Position numbers and translations under genes: made by a program. Positions 11,550 through 23,590 of a stretch of 64,000 bases of DNA are shown one piece after another (the first letter of the stretch is position 1; each line of letters starts with the position of its first letter). Source of the stretch: Leptidea sinapis (taxonomy: Eukaryota > Arthropoda > Insecta > Lepidoptera > Pieridae). The notes beneath the pieces were generated by a model. That model was given only the letters and a program-made list of their open reading frames with translations, had not been told where the DNA came from and ran no database searches. The DNA lies in the NCBI RefSeq assembly GCF_905404315.1, contig NC_066292.1, positions 1,984,001 to 2,048,000 of the forward strand. The letters run 5' to 3'.

Positions 11550-12580
11550 CTGAGCCACGTATTAATAATTATTGTGAAAAAATTACAAACCTCTTCACAA
11601 CGTCGCAACGATTAAAAGCATTGCAGTAAACGTGCAGAAGATTAAAACGCACATATGCAGCACTAGAACGTATCACGGACGAGTAAAATAAATAAGAAGT
11701 CCGTGTCACCTTACATAACAGTGAGGCACTAAAACAAACCGGTAAATGTGTGAATACTTAGCCCCACGCACACACTTACACTAATACAAGCCGATCGGCC
11801 ACCATTATGAGATTTGCCATCGTCTGTGACAGATCAGTTAGCGTCGCAATAAAATATTTTAAATATGCCGTCGAGCGTTGTGAAAAAGTGAAAAAACAAT
11901 AACATATAAAAGTATTTGTGGATATATGATTATTTAAGGGAGAAAAAATTGTGTAACTGGTATACCCCGTAACTGCACACACACTAGCATAAAGGTTTCA
12001 CTTGCTAATATCACGGCGCGGAGTCCTTTTTTTACTAGGCCGTGGAACGTATTTGGAAAATTTTAAAAAGTTGTCTACCTAATAATTCGATTTCAAAAAC
12101 AATTTTTTTGTCATGCAACTGCAGTTTTAGCTGGCCGCAAGCATTCGGAATATTCTCTTTCGCAATAATCCTTCTATAATTATTTTTCTTCGGGTGTCGT
12201 CTATAGGTTTAAGATCATAATGTTTAGTTTTGAGTGATTACATTAAGTATATAATTCAAATGTAAAATGTGTAATATGTATAGGGCTTAAAATTTATAAA
12301 ATTATTCGTGTTCTTACGAGAAGTAAAATGGAAACATAAATTATTTTGCAAGCTGTACATTGCACAACAGACATTTGAGCCTTGGCCTAAAGGTGTAGAC
12401 ACCAGGCCATAAACTCCAAAAAAAATAAAAAAGACATTTGAGCCAGGTGTCATGTTGATTGTTGACAGCCGGCCGACAGACAAGTTGAGCTCGTTCATGG
12501 TTTCAAGTTGCGTGGCAAATTTGACTTTTAATTTTTATGGTTATCGAATATCGGTTAGTAATTCTAAATAAAGTGGCAAG
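11550..12580. other. IleRS upstream region
   Basis: No coding run is supported. This stretch should contain the promoter and 5' UTR of the synthetase gene; no core promoter element is distinct enough to mark. The open frames 11776-11982 and 12256-12498 on the minus strand carry no recognisable motif. Confidence 0.4.
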
Positions 12581-12714
12581 ATGTCACAAGAAAATTTAGG
12601 TATTAGAGTACCTGAAAGTATAAATTTTCCTAGTGAAGAAACGACGATTTTAGAATTTTGGAAAAAGATTGATGCCTTTCAAACATCTTTGAAATTGTCA
12701 AAAAATAAACCTAG
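12581..12714 (+). CDS. IleRS: IleRS exon 1
   Basis: It starts at ATG in the context GGCAAGATGTCACAAG and encodes 44 residues plus two bases (AG), ending at the GTATGT donor. The block PSEETTILEFWKKIDAFQTS is the usual synthetase N-terminus. The intron that follows is only 73 bp. Confidence 0.9.
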
Positions 12715-15700
12715 GTATGTTTTCATAACCTATATTGATTGAAAAAATAGTAATAGTAATTAATTTAAATTGTCAAATTATTTATAGATATTCATTTTAT
12801 GATGGGCCCCCTTTTGCTACTGGGCTACCGCATTATGGACATATTCTTGCGGGAACTATTAAAGATGTTGTCACTCGGTATGCACACCAAAAGGTACCTA
12901 ATTCGTATTATTTAATTTAATGTAGTTTAAATAAACTAGCGTGAGATGACTAGGATCAGAATTTCAAGTTTACACAGGCTTTGCATTAACCTACATAATA
13001 TACCAAAGTAACATTTTTTTTACCTATAAGACATTTAAACTAAACCATGAAGAAAATGTTTCTTTATTGTTTTTATAGTATGTTGCATTCAAATGAAGAA
13101 GACATCTTTTTTTCATTTCATAGAAAGCCATAACCATAACATAATTTGTATATGTATGTATACTAAATAATATTTTTCTTGCAACCCATAGCGCAGGCTT
13201 ATGCCTAGTTTGGGGCAAGATAGTGTGTCAATATTATATTCTATTATTATAATATAATTGATTTTGCAAGGATTTTCCTGATTTAATTTATACTTTTTGG
13301 CTTAGTTGGAAAGAGCGCTCAGATGGAACCCTAGAGGTCATGGGTTCAAGTCCCACATTGTTCATACATTTGGGTTGATCATGTCATTTTTATGAATATT
13401 GAATCTATGCAAATTATCACTAGGCTCAATATTATTTGGTTTGTTTTAATTAAGTCTTAAGTTATGTTAATAATATTTTTGTTAGCATCACAAATTTATT
13501 TTTAATAGGGCTATTATGTTGAGAGAAGATTTGGATGGGATTGTCATGGTCTACCTGTGGAGTTTGAGATTGACAAAGCTCTTGGGATAAAAGGGCCAGA
13601 TGATGTTGCAAAAATGGGAATCGATAAATATAATGCAGAGTGTCGGAAAATTGTAATGAAATATGCTACTGAATGGGAAACTGTTATTACAAGAATGGGA
13701 AGATGGATAGGTGAGCCTTTATGTATTTAATTTAATTACAACAATAATTTTAAGGTTGTATACCAAAATAGTTGGTGATTTCCATGGTTTTGGAGAGGAG
13801 GTCTTGGCATTAGTCCTGTAGAAAGCTGAATCTGGATGTTCAATCTTTTTAGGTATTAGTTAAGCAAATATCCAGATGGGTGTGTGAAATCACTTATTAA
13901 TGATAAGGTTTTTTGGTGGATAACAACACAACTATAGCTTAGACCAGCAGTCTCCAAACTGCAGCACATTGGCCAAATCTGGCCCCCGACAGCTTACAAC
14001 TAGTATCATCAATCAGGCACACGACAGCTTACGACTAGTGTCATCAATCTGGCCTCTGACAGCATGCAACTAGTGTCATCAATCTGGTTCGTGACATCTT
14101 ACAACTAGTGTCATAAATCTGGCCTCTGACAGCATGCAACTAGTGTCATCAATCTGGCCTCTGACAGCATGCAACTAGTGTCATCAATTAGGCCTCTGAC
14201 AGCATGCAACTAGTGTCATCAATCTGGCTTGTGACAGCTTACAACTACTATCATAAATCTGGCCTCTGACAGCATGCAAGTAGTGTCATCAATCTGGCCT
14301 CTAACAGCATGCAACTAGTGTCTCAATCTGGCTCGTGACAGCTTACAACTACTATCATAAATCTGGCCTCTGACAGCATGTAATTAGTGTCATCAATCTG
14401 GCCTCTGACAGCATGCAACTACTGTCATCAATCTGGCTCGTGACATCTTACAACTAGTATCATAAATCTGGCCTCTGACAGCATGCAACTAGTGTCATCA
14501 ATCTGCCCTCTGACAGCGTGCAACTATTGTCATCAATCTGGCCTCTGACAGCATGCAACTAGTGTCATCAATCTGGCTTGTGACAGCTTACGCTTACTGA
14601 ATTACTATCATAAATCTGGCCTCTGACAGCATGCAACTAGTGTCATCAATCTGGCTCGTGACAGCTTACAACTACTATCATAAATCTGGCCTCTGACAGC
14701 ATGCAACTAGTGTCATCAATCTGCCCTCTGACAGCGTGCAACTATTGTCATCAATCTGGCCTCTGACAGCATGCAACTAGTGTCATCAATCTGGCTTGTG
14801 ACAGCTTACGCTTACTGAATTACTATCATAAATCTGGCCTCTGACAGCATGCAACTAGTGTCATCAATCTGGCTCGTGACAGCTTACAACTACTATCATA
14901 AATCTGGCCTCTGACAGCATGCAAGTAGTGTCATCAATCTGGCCTCTGACAGCATGCAACTAGTGTCATCAATCTGGCTCGTGACAGCTTACAACTACTA
15001 TCATAAATCTGGCCTCTGACAGCATGCAAGTAGTGTTATTAATCTGGCTTGTGACAGCTTACAACTACTATCATAAATCTGGCCTCTGACAGCATGCAAG
15101 TAGTGTCATCAATCTGGCCTCTGACAGCACACAACTAGTGTCATCAATCTGGCTTGTGACAGCTTACGCTTACTGAATTACTATCATAAAACTGGCCTCT
15201 GACAGCATGCAAGTAGTGTCATCAATCTGGCTTGTGACAGCTTACAACTACTATCATAAATCTGGCCTCTGACAGCATGCAACTAGTGTCATCAATCTGG
15301 CTTGTGACAGCTTACAACTACTATCATAAATCTGGCCTCTGACAGTATGCAAGTAGTGTCATCAATCTGGCCTCTGACAGCATGCAACTAGTGTCATCAA
15401 TCTGGCTCGTGACAGCTTACAACTACTATCATAAATCTGGCCTCTGACAGCATGCAAGTAGTGTCATCAATCTGGCTTGTGACAGCTTACAACTACTATC
15501 ATAAATCTGGCCTCTGACAGCATGCAAGTAGTGTCATCAATCTGGCCTCTGACAGCATGCAACTACTGTCATCAATCTGGCTCGTGACAGCTTACAACTA
15601 CTATCATAAATCTGGCCTCTGACAGCATGCAAGTAGTGTCATCAATCTGGCCTGCTATAGCTTACAACTAGTGTCATCAATCTGGCCCGTGGCAGCTTAT

Positions 15701-18700
15701 GACTAGTATCATCAATCTGGCCTCCCACAGCTTGCATCTAGTGTCATCAATGTATGGTTTCATTAAAAATTAAACATAGAAAAGAGGGCCATTCAAGAAG
15801 GTTCTAAAGAATTAAAAAAAAACATTTTAACTGTTGTCTCTCTAATGATAGTAATTAATTAGTGATATCTTGATAGTGTTATATTGACATACAAGGCACA
15901 AGCAAATTTTCTAGATACCATGATAAACATAATGCTAGCACCAGGAATAAACATCAGCTCTTTTTGCCTACTACTCGGTTGAGTCAAGTCAGTAAGTCTT
16001 TTCTTTGGCGATGTATATGCTTTTACATGTTGTAAACATGATCTCAGAAAATATATAAATAGCGTTTATGTGGTGAAGGTTAATGATATCACACCTTGGG
16101 GGACCGATCATCCTCAGACTATTTAATAATAAATTTTAGTATAACGAAATTTAAATTTTCAGTTTCAAAGTGATTTAAAATCATATTTAGAATTCAAATA
16201 CTTGAATTTTATTTTTACCAATTGCTTAGGTTCTGTAGTTTAACTGACAGCTCCTGAAACCGAATGTACGGTTTTGTATGATAAATAAAGTGATAGAATA
16301 AGATATGTATAATGAACTAAGAAACAGATTTATATTGTGATTGATTGATCGATACGCGGCGAATCACTGTGCGATAGATCGCGTGGAGAGCTGTATTGTA
16401 ACGGCTAATTGATAGAAATATATTAAGTAAGCAAAATATTTGTTACGCTGCGCTTCCTTAATTTATGAAATAAAACAGCACCTTGTTCCAAAAATTATTT
16501 TAACTTCCATTTAAATTTAATTTTTCAATAAAATCAACCAAAGTCATGAAAATTAGCAAAACGTAATAAAAATAAAATTATATTTGCAAGTTAAGTATGT
16601 ATTATGTTTAAAATTAGTGTTGTAATACTTAGATGTAAATTATTATATTTTGTGATGTCACAAAATATTCAACCCTTCCCTGCACATTGTCACACAATGT
16701 CACACTTCCCGTCCGTCCCCTGACCGTGTGATATAATTTATAGATGGCCCATTAGCGACCCAAACACCTAGTACAGACCATACAGATCTACTTTTATGGT
16801 CCACATAATAAATAAGTAATTTATTTATTTATTTTATTTAGAAATACCAACATTTGTTTACATTGATGCGTTATATATTTATAATACAGACTAAATATAA
16901 TGTACGTAATGTAACAAACAATTACAGGTATGTACCACATGCTTTAATAATTTTCACACAATAAATATGAGTTTAAGAGAAAAAAAAAAATATATGCGTA
17001 CTTAAAAATTCCTCAAGACTACAACTTCAGTGGCACCAAGATTGTAATGCAGGGCATCATATCGTCACTTTTTACTATAAAAACGGTAACCTATGTCGTA
17101 ACACATAGTACACTACGTCATATTCAGCAGTTTTTCTCAAACTATTCGCGCAGACGTAGAGTAGACGGGTTCCACAATATTGTAAAAACAGAGACAACGT
17201 ATCTCCTACCTAATGAATACCCCGGAATAAAGTATTAAGTTATGCAAAGTTTTGCGATTAAATAGGTTCATAGTATGGTCGTGACAGTAGTTCCCGCGAC
17301 GGACAGTGTTTAAGAGTAAGACCGCTTTCGCACTACGTCTGATTAGAGTGCGATCCGTATCCGTGAAAACACGGTCCGGAGTAGTCGTACAACTATATCT
17401 ATGGCAGTTTAAGCATTAGATCCGGCTTCCGTCATCCGATTTCATTCCGTCAACCGTAGAATTATGTTGCCATCCGCGTAACATGCGATTGGTGGCGTGA
17501 TGTTATGCCTTCTTTGGCCTCAAGAAGCGGGTATTTTATATTTATTGAACAGACACAGAACATAGCATACCTTACTGTTGTATGCTTGAATTCTAAAATA
17601 CATTAAATCTAGATTTTTAATTATATTAAGTTTCTCTTTTTTCAGATTTCAAGAATGACTACAAAACTCTTTACCCATCGTTCATGGAATCTGTTTGGTG
17701 GGTATTTAAAGAATTATACAATAAAGGATTAGTTTATCAAGGCGTGAAAGTAATGCCATTTTCAACTACATGTTCAACTCCTCTTTCAAATTTCGAATCT
17801 GGTCAAAACTACAAAGATGTGGTGGACCCTGCTGTTGTTGTCTCGTTTCCTACTGCAGAGGGATTTTCATTACTTGCTTGGACTACTACACCATGGACAC
17901 TTCCAAGTAATCTCGCTTTGTGTGTCAATCCTAAGTTAACTTATCTTAAGGTAAGAGAAAAAGCATCCAATACGTGCTATGTGCTCCAAGAGAATAGATT
18001 TCCTGTAATCTTCAAAAATGTTGATGATTTTGATATTCTTGAAAAATTTCCTGGAATTAAATTGAAGGGTATTAAATACACTCCAGTATTTGATTACTTT
18101 GTTTCCCAATGTCCAAATGCTTATCAAGTTCTAATTGATGGCTATGTAACTGATGATTCTGGTACTGGTGTAGTACATCAAGCTCCATACTTCGGAGAGG
18201 ACGACTATAGGGTTTGCCTGGCAGCTGGCATCATTACCAGAGATCAAGATATCATATGCCCAGTAGATGCCAGTGGAAAATTCACTGAACCCGTCAAAGA
18301 TTTCTTAGGCCAATATGTCAAGGATGCAGACAAAAACATTATTGCTAACCTCAAAACTCGCCAAAGGCTTGTGCAGGTTGGTCAAGTAAAACATAGTTAT
18401 CCTTTTTGTTGGAGATCCGAAACACCGTTAATTTATAAAGCTGTTCCATCATGGTTTGTGAGAGTGGAACAAATGATTCCGGACTTATTGAAATCAAGTG
18501 AAGCTACATATTGGGTTCCTGATTATGTTAAAGAAAAACGATTTGGCAATTGGCTTAAAGAAGCAAGAGACTGGGCTATTAGTCGTAATAGATATTGGGG
18601 AACTCCTATTCCATTGTGGATATCTCAAGACAAACAGGAGGTTGTTTGTGTCGGCAGTATTGCTGAATTAAGTGCTTTAACTGGTAAAGATATAACAGAT

Positions 18701-20815
18701 ATACACAGAGAGAGTATCGATCACTTAGAAATTCCTTCTTCCCGACCTGGTCAACCTCCTCTCAAAAGAGTATCAGAAGTATTTGATTGTTGGTTTGAGT
18801 CAGGATCTATGCCTTATGCTCAATGTCACTTCCCATTTGAAAACAAAAAAGAATTTGATGATATTTTCCCTGCTAATTTCATTGCAGAAGGAATAGATCA
18901 AACCAGAGGATGGTTCTATACATTGATTGTGTTGTCTACAGCATTGTTTAAAAAGCCACCATTTAAAAATTTGATTGCGAATGGACTGATTTTGGCTTCT
19001 GATGGACAGAAAATGTCGAAACGTAAGAAAAATTATCCTGATCCTTTGGAAGTTGTTTCAAAATATGGGGCTGATGCTTTGAGATTATATCTTATTAATT
19101 CTCCTGTTGTAAAAGCGGAGAACCTGAGATTTAAAGAAGAAGGAGTAAGAGATGTTATCAAAGATGTATTTCTACCCTGGTTTAACGCTTTTAGGTTTTT
19201 AATGCAAAATGTTGAAAGAATCATCCAAGAAGATAAAATTAACTATAAATATAACGAAAAGGTACAAAGAGAAAATGTCATGGATAAGTGGATAACCTCT
19301 TTCACCCAATCACTTATTCAGTTTGTAACCAAAGAGATGGCAGCATACAGATTGTACACTGTAGTGCCCCAATTAACTAAATTCATTGATCATTTGACTA
19401 ACTGGTACGTTAGAATGAATAGAAAGCGGCTAAAAGGTGAAAATGGAGTTCATGATTGCCAAGTGGCTTTAGATACACTTTTTGGTGTTTTATTCGACAT
19501 GATTCGTGTGATGGCACCATTTACACCATTCTTGACTGAACTTATGTATAAAACATTAAGACAACTTCTGCCTGGAACATCACTCGAAAGTGTACACTAC
19601 AACATGATACCAGAAGCCAAACACGAATTTGTTGATTCTGAAATCGAACGAGCAGTACAAAGAATGCAGGCTGTCATTGAATTGGGTCGAGTAGTAAGAG
19701 ATAGGAAAACAATACCTATTAAGTATCCTTTACCAGAAATGGTTGTGATACATCAAGATCCAACCTACCTTAGCGACATTAATTCTCTCCTTACTTATGT
19801 CGTAGAGGAGATGAATGTCAGGAAGGTTACATTATCTAATGATAAAGAAAAGTATGGTATCACATTGAGAGCAGAGCCCGATCATAAGACACTTGGCGCT
19901 AGACTGAAAGGTGATTTTAAAGCTGTAACACAAGCACTGAAAGACCTCGACAATAATCAGTGTGAAAAACTCCTAGCAAATGGCTATGTTGAATTACTCG
20001 GCCAAAAAATAGATGTCAGTGAGGTTCGTTTGATATTCCAAGCAAAAGCAAATGACCAGTATGAAGCTCATAGCGACAATGATGTTTTGATACTGCTTAA
20101 TGTAACTCCAGATCAAGATATGCTTGACGAAGGGTTTGCAAGGGAAATAATTAACAGGGTACAAAAACTTCGAAAAAAGGCTCACTTAGTACCAACAGAT
20201 GAAGTAGATGTTTATTTCACCGTTAATAGATCTAGCGATATACTTCGCATCATAAATTCACATAGGGAGCTTATTGAAACAACAGTGAAGGCGCCGTTAA
20301 AAGACATTAAAGACCTATCAGCTTCAAAGCTAATAATAATAGAAGAAACACAGGACTTAAAAGGCTCGCAGCTTAAGTTAGTAATAACCTGGCGGAAAGA
20401 TGTAGAAATGCCAGCGAGTCCTTGGGTCAATGTCGTGGTACAGGGTATCAAACCTAGGTTTGGTGCTAAGAGTTGTTATGGCTGTGTTATTCTAAATACT
20501 GTGAATAATAAATATTTAACATTGACCGAACTTTACGACGAAATCAAGATTTTGTTTGGTCTGTTCGGTTTAAGATTTACGTTATGGTTAGATGGAAGTA
20601 AAATTGAAAGTACTACAAATTTAAGCACTAAAACAGTCGTTGTATCTTTTGAAAAACCTGTAGCTGTTGATTCACAAAACACACCTTTTTGTAAATTTGC
20701 TAACGTTAGCACGGATGGGAAAGTTTCGACCCTGCTTCTCGAGAACCCTCGTGGTGAAGTACTCATGACAGAAGATCAGGCTGCATTTTTTTTTGCAAAC
20801 GTTATCAAAGCCTGA
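12581..20815 (+). CDS. IleRS: Cytoplasmic isoleucyl-tRNA synthetase, 4 exons
   Basis: The exons are 12581-12714, 12788-12893, 13509-13710 and 17646-20815. They join in frame with GT-AG borders to 1203 residues, close to the roughly 1260 of human IARS1. The enzyme attaches isoleucine to tRNA-Ile in the cytosol, within the multi-synthetase complex in animals. The class I HxGH signature is HYGH (residues 60-63). The editing domain shows WTTTPWTLPSN (from about 226) and a GTGVVHQAPYFGEDD block (near 320). KMSKR lies at 603-607. The anticodon-binding helical domain follows (NWYVRMNRKRLKG), then a metazoan-type C-terminal extension. The junction GRWI/DFKNDYKTLYPSFMES across the 3.9-kb third intron restores a highly conserved block, which supports the splicing. 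There is no mitochondrial presequence. Most of the protein comes from one 3.2-kb exon. Codon use is AT-leaning, unlike DmX. Confidence 0.95.
12788..12893 (+). CDS. IleRS: IleRS exon 2, carries the HIGH-type motif
   Basis: It follows a TTTATAG acceptor and completes an arginine codon split with exon 1. It encodes YSFYDGPPFATGLPHYGHIL, including the ATP-binding HYGH motif, then AGTIKDVVTRYAHQK. It ends in phase 0 at an AAG/GTACCT donor. Confidence 0.9.
13150..13250 (+). repeat. SINE body fragment in IleRS intron 2
   Basis: The TATGCCTAGTTTGGGGCAAG block and the following GTGTCAATATTAT tail match the SINE at 8991-9243. The tRNA head is missing. Confidence 0.55.
13300..13368 (+). repeat. tRNA-like SINE head remnant
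   Basis: An A-box-like GGCTTAGTTGGAAAGAGCGC is followed about 25 bp later by a B-box-like GGGTTCAAGTCCCAC. The same layout, with a better match, is seen at 38702-38773. No proper anticodon arm is present, so it is a decayed repeat rather than a tRNA gene. Confidence 0.5.
13509..13710 (+). CDS. IleRS: IleRS exon 3
   Basis: It follows a TTTAATAG acceptor in phase 0. The translation GYYVERRFGWDCHGLPVEFE is the conserved class I block after the HIGH region. It ends in MGRWI plus one base at a GTGAGC donor. The missing codon is completed by exon 4 nearly 4 kb downstream. Confidence 0.92.
13975..15751. repeat. 35-bp minisatellite in IleRS intron 3 (about 50 units)
   Basis: The basic unit is about 35 bp, CTGGCCTCTGACAGCATGCA followed by ACTAGTGTCATCAAT. 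A second type reads CTGGCTCGTGACAGCTTACA followed by ACTACTATCATAAAT. The two types mostly alternate or occur in runs of two to one. Three units carry the same insertion near GCTTACTGAATT (about 14591, 14810 and 15168). A segment of 218 bp starting at CTGCCCTCTGACAGCGTGC (14503) is repeated at 14721. Units are diverged at both edges of the array. Confidence 0.92.
15905..16150 (+). mobile_element. Family A LINE 3' fragment
   Basis: The translation contains STRNKHQLFLPTTRLSQVSK then SFLWRCICFY, matching the C-terminal region at about 2720-2820 of the LINE at 1795-3172. Frameshifts and a deletion follow. It sits in IleRS intron 3 directly after the minisatellite. Confidence 0.65.
16151..17645. 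other. Rest of IleRS intron 3
   Basis: The stretch is AT-rich and intronic, with no coding signal I can support. The part at 17270-17520 is less AT-rich and may be an old transposon, but I cannot find its ends. The polypyrimidine tract TTTCTCTTTTTTCAG closes the intron. Confidence 0.4.
17646..20815 (+). CDS. IleRS: IleRS exon 4 (main exon, 3.2 kb)
   Basis: It begins after TTTTTTCAG and completes the Asp codon of GRWIDFKNDYKTLYP. It encodes the rest of the catalytic core, the complete editing domain, KMSKR (19010-19024), the anticodon-binding domain and the C-terminal extension. It ends in TGA at 20813-20815. No frameshift is seen across about 1056 codons. Confidence 0.95.
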
Positions 20816-21081
20816 ACGATTAATAACAGGATCTATCTTAATGCAATGCTATATTTAAGTGTATTTATTTCTGCTTGTTATATTATGAATTGTTGTTACA
20901 AAGTTCTGGTCGGCTATTTTTTGTGAAACTGTTTTTTGGGTAAAATCTACATACCAGTAATTTACTATAGGTATATTTTTCTATGGTTACTCTTTAATCC
21001 AAATTTCGCAAAAGCATTACATTATAATCATGCGCCATTGAAACTTGATCTGCGGCGAAACTGAAATATCTCAAATATATA

Positions 21082-21087
21082 AATAAA
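21082..21087 (+). terminator. Candidate IleRS poly(A) signal
   Basis: The AATAAA hexamer lies about 270 bp after the stop codon of IleRS. It is the first clear canonical hexamer seen there. Use is not shown by the sequence. Confidence 0.35.
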
Positions 21088-21164
21088 ACTCACCTCGTCG
21101 AGTTCTTATTGATGTGACAACTGCGTCACCCATACCTTTAATAAATTAGATATCTGTAATTAGG

Positions 21165-21260
21165 TGATTAGCCACTTGGGCGAATGCGGTCATAGGATAA
21201 GAAAGACAGCGCAGTTCCCTAACATCCGGGAGTCACCGATTCGATCCCCGCCCGCCACGT
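21165..21260 (+). repeat. tRNA-like SINE head, degenerate
   Basis: An A-box-like TTAGCCACTTGGGCGAATGC is followed by a B-box-like GATTCGATCCCCGCC. The spacing fits a tRNA-derived promoter. The remainder is unrecognised. Confidence 0.35.
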
Positions 21261-22375
21261 ACCTATGTGTTTTCGATTCTCCCAAATCGAAAATAAGCTT
21301 ATTCGACGCTCGTACGGCTAGGAACCTTACAACACACCTGCGGAGAAATTCAATTAGTAAGTGGTTACACCAAAGAAACCACAAATACTCTAACTCTAAC
21401 CACCAAACTTTTCTAATGCAATTCTATCAGAAAACGAAATAGCAGCAATATCAGCAGATATTGACAGGCCAAGGTGTGCTCTATAGGTCATACGCGTTCT
21501 TTCTCTTCAACTTCTGATACCGTGAAAAACAAAATAAAATTCACATTTGTGGTATATTTAAAAAATCATGGATGGCAGTGAGGAATATCATAAATACCCA
21601 TGATATGATTTTTTAATTAGTCTGAGTGTTAAAGTTAGTATTTTGTATTGATTTGACAACTGTGTCGAAACTGTGTCATGTGATTCATTCAAATATTCTG
21701 GCAGAATAATAGAATGAATGTTTTTGCGGGTAGGAGAAATGTACAAAATCCAATTCTAACGTACTCTTCATTTGTTGTTATTGAATATTTTGACGGAAAC
21801 CGATAGTGCAGGATGTATACAAACGGCACACTCTTGGGAATCGCTGACATCTCCCCCGGTGAACAACATAAGTTACCTTAAATTATTGATATGTAGTCTT
21901 GACCCATATCTTATGTCATTATAACTTACTCCTGTCAGTGTTATCATGTACATGTCAATATTACTGATTAAAATTAATTTATAAATTTAGCACTTTGATT
22001 TAACAATACCTTAACAAGAATGCACCCAGCACTCCATCCGCACCGTCTTTCAGGTGGTCTTAATGTGTATTAATATTAGAGGATTAGAAAACAATCTTCA
22101 CCCATCCGTGTGATAGCGATTAAAACTACCGAATGTGAAACATGTTCTGTTTAGCTTTTATGTATAGGATTCTCTCTGGGGTCGATCCCTCATGTCTGAG
22201 GATCGTGGACATCATTAGGGTTGCACCTGGAACGGATGATCCGCCTCCACCGGTTTATATCCAGCACGTCTCTTACAACCGTCAAGAATTTCGATGTCGC
22301 GTCTATTATTTTTTTGGTCCATCTTATTGGAGAAAGACCGATGTATAGGTACTTTAAAATTATAAATAAAAAATC

Positions 22376-22620
22376 TTGTCCTAAATATCAGTGTCTCAAG
22401 ACGAATGTTCTTCAACCAGTGTGTATTGCCAGTGATGACATACGACACGCAGACGTGGTGGCTGACTATGGGCCTCATGAAAACTCATGTTCGCTCAGAG
22501 GTCATTACTCGGAGTTCCCCTGCGAGATCTGTAGGAGAATAAAGTCACTGACATAGCCCAGATGATTGCTAAACTGAAGTGGCAGTGGGCAGGGCACAGC
22601 TCGAAGGATAGATGACAAAT
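22376..22620 (+). mobile_element. LINE C-terminal fragment (family C)
   Basis: Across frameshifts the translation gives LKTNVFNQCVLPVMTYDTQT and, downstream, KVTDIAQMIAKLKWQWAGH. These are typical C-terminal blocks of a widespread lepidopteran endonuclease / reverse-transcriptase LINE. Other pieces of what looks like the same family are at 37317-37382 (-) and 52195-52340 (+). Confidence 0.65.
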
Positions 22621-22980
22621 TTGGAAACTTCAAATTCAAGCAAATTAAAGCCAAACATCAGAATAAAGATAATTTCATTACGAACACTGTCAAATACCTT
22701 GTATGCAGAAATTTTTTTAAGCTACTTGCTTATATCTATATTGTTTTACGTAAAATTAGTAATTAAATACATTAAACGGATGTGTGCAGGCGGCTTGACC
22801 TTATGTTAGTAATTATTTCTATTACTTGATGGGAATAGAGGAAAACTCACCACTGGCACAGTCAACCTTACTTAAGGTCTGCTGTATGATTAGATGTGCT
22901 ATGTGGAGAAGATAACATTTTTGTACTGATAAGCCGTCACTCGTCAGATGATCAAGAAGTTCATTTTATGGTAAATGATA

Positions 22981-23033
22981 CGGCCTGCCACATTACAATA
23001 TAGTGCCGCTCAGGAATCTTGAAAACCCAAAGT
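22981..23033 (-). repeat. Short SINE fragment (TGCCGCTCAG family)
   Basis: The sequence CATTACAATATAGTGCCGCT followed by CAGGAATCTTGAAAA is the reverse complement of the central block found in the SINE copies at 35865, 37640, 39085 and 59795. Confidence 0.5.
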
Positions 23034-23504
23034 GTGGAGTGACACCGTGATTTCATCGGTCACAATGAAATAAGAATGTCTCAGTAGCGCAGTAATTTTA
23101 CATGCTTCGGCGCACTTCAGACAAGGATAAGAAATACTGTAGAAATCCTGGCAGGATTTGTTTTGGAACCTACATGTACTACGTAGCGGATCCACAAACA
23201 GACCACTATATGGAATACCACTATATCTAATATGGACTAGTACGATGACAATCGAACAGGTGGGTGGATGATCACTGCTGCCCAAGTTGTCCTGCAACCC
23301 AAAAGAAATCACAGGAGCAATATCGGTCTTTGCTTTCGTTAAAAAGCTTTTATAGATATAGATAGCATTCTCTTGAAGATTCATTCGACCCCGACTGTCG
23401 TACGCGGTGTTGAGTAGCTCTAATGTAATGTAACATTTAAACCAGTAAGTCAATAAAACATGTTTGTTATAATGTGTAGTTAACAATTAAAATATAACCA
23501 CAAT

Positions 23505-23590
23505 AATAGAGATTGTGGGCGGCGGTGATCACTTAACAACAGGTGACCCGTACGCTCGTTTGTCCTCCTATTCCATAAAAAAAAAATAGG
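23505..23590 (+). mobile_element. 3' end of family D LINE
   Basis: The stretch GGGCGGCGGTGATCACTTAA then CAACAGGTGACCCGTACGCT, followed by an A-run, matches the ends of the family D pieces at 25690-25918 and 63715-63998. Only the last 85 bp or so are present. Confidence 0.6.

Larger units (their letters stand above)
20816..22375. other. IleRS 3' flank
   Basis: The stretch has no gene signal. It includes a candidate poly(A) signal (21082) and a tRNA-like repeat (about 21165-21260). The segment at 22140-22370 resembles a repeat often linked to the LINE that follows, but has no motif I can name. Confidence 0.4.

Noticed and set aside
11776..12498. Minus-strand open frames upstream of IleRS
   Set aside because: Short, without motifs, and in the expected promoter / 5' UTR region of IleRS.
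13975..15751. CRISPR-like array
   Set aside because: Units are contiguous 35-bp tandem repeats without unique spacers, in a eukaryotic intron.
21164..21442. 92-codon open frame
   Set aside because: It runs across a tRNA-like repeat and shows no domain.
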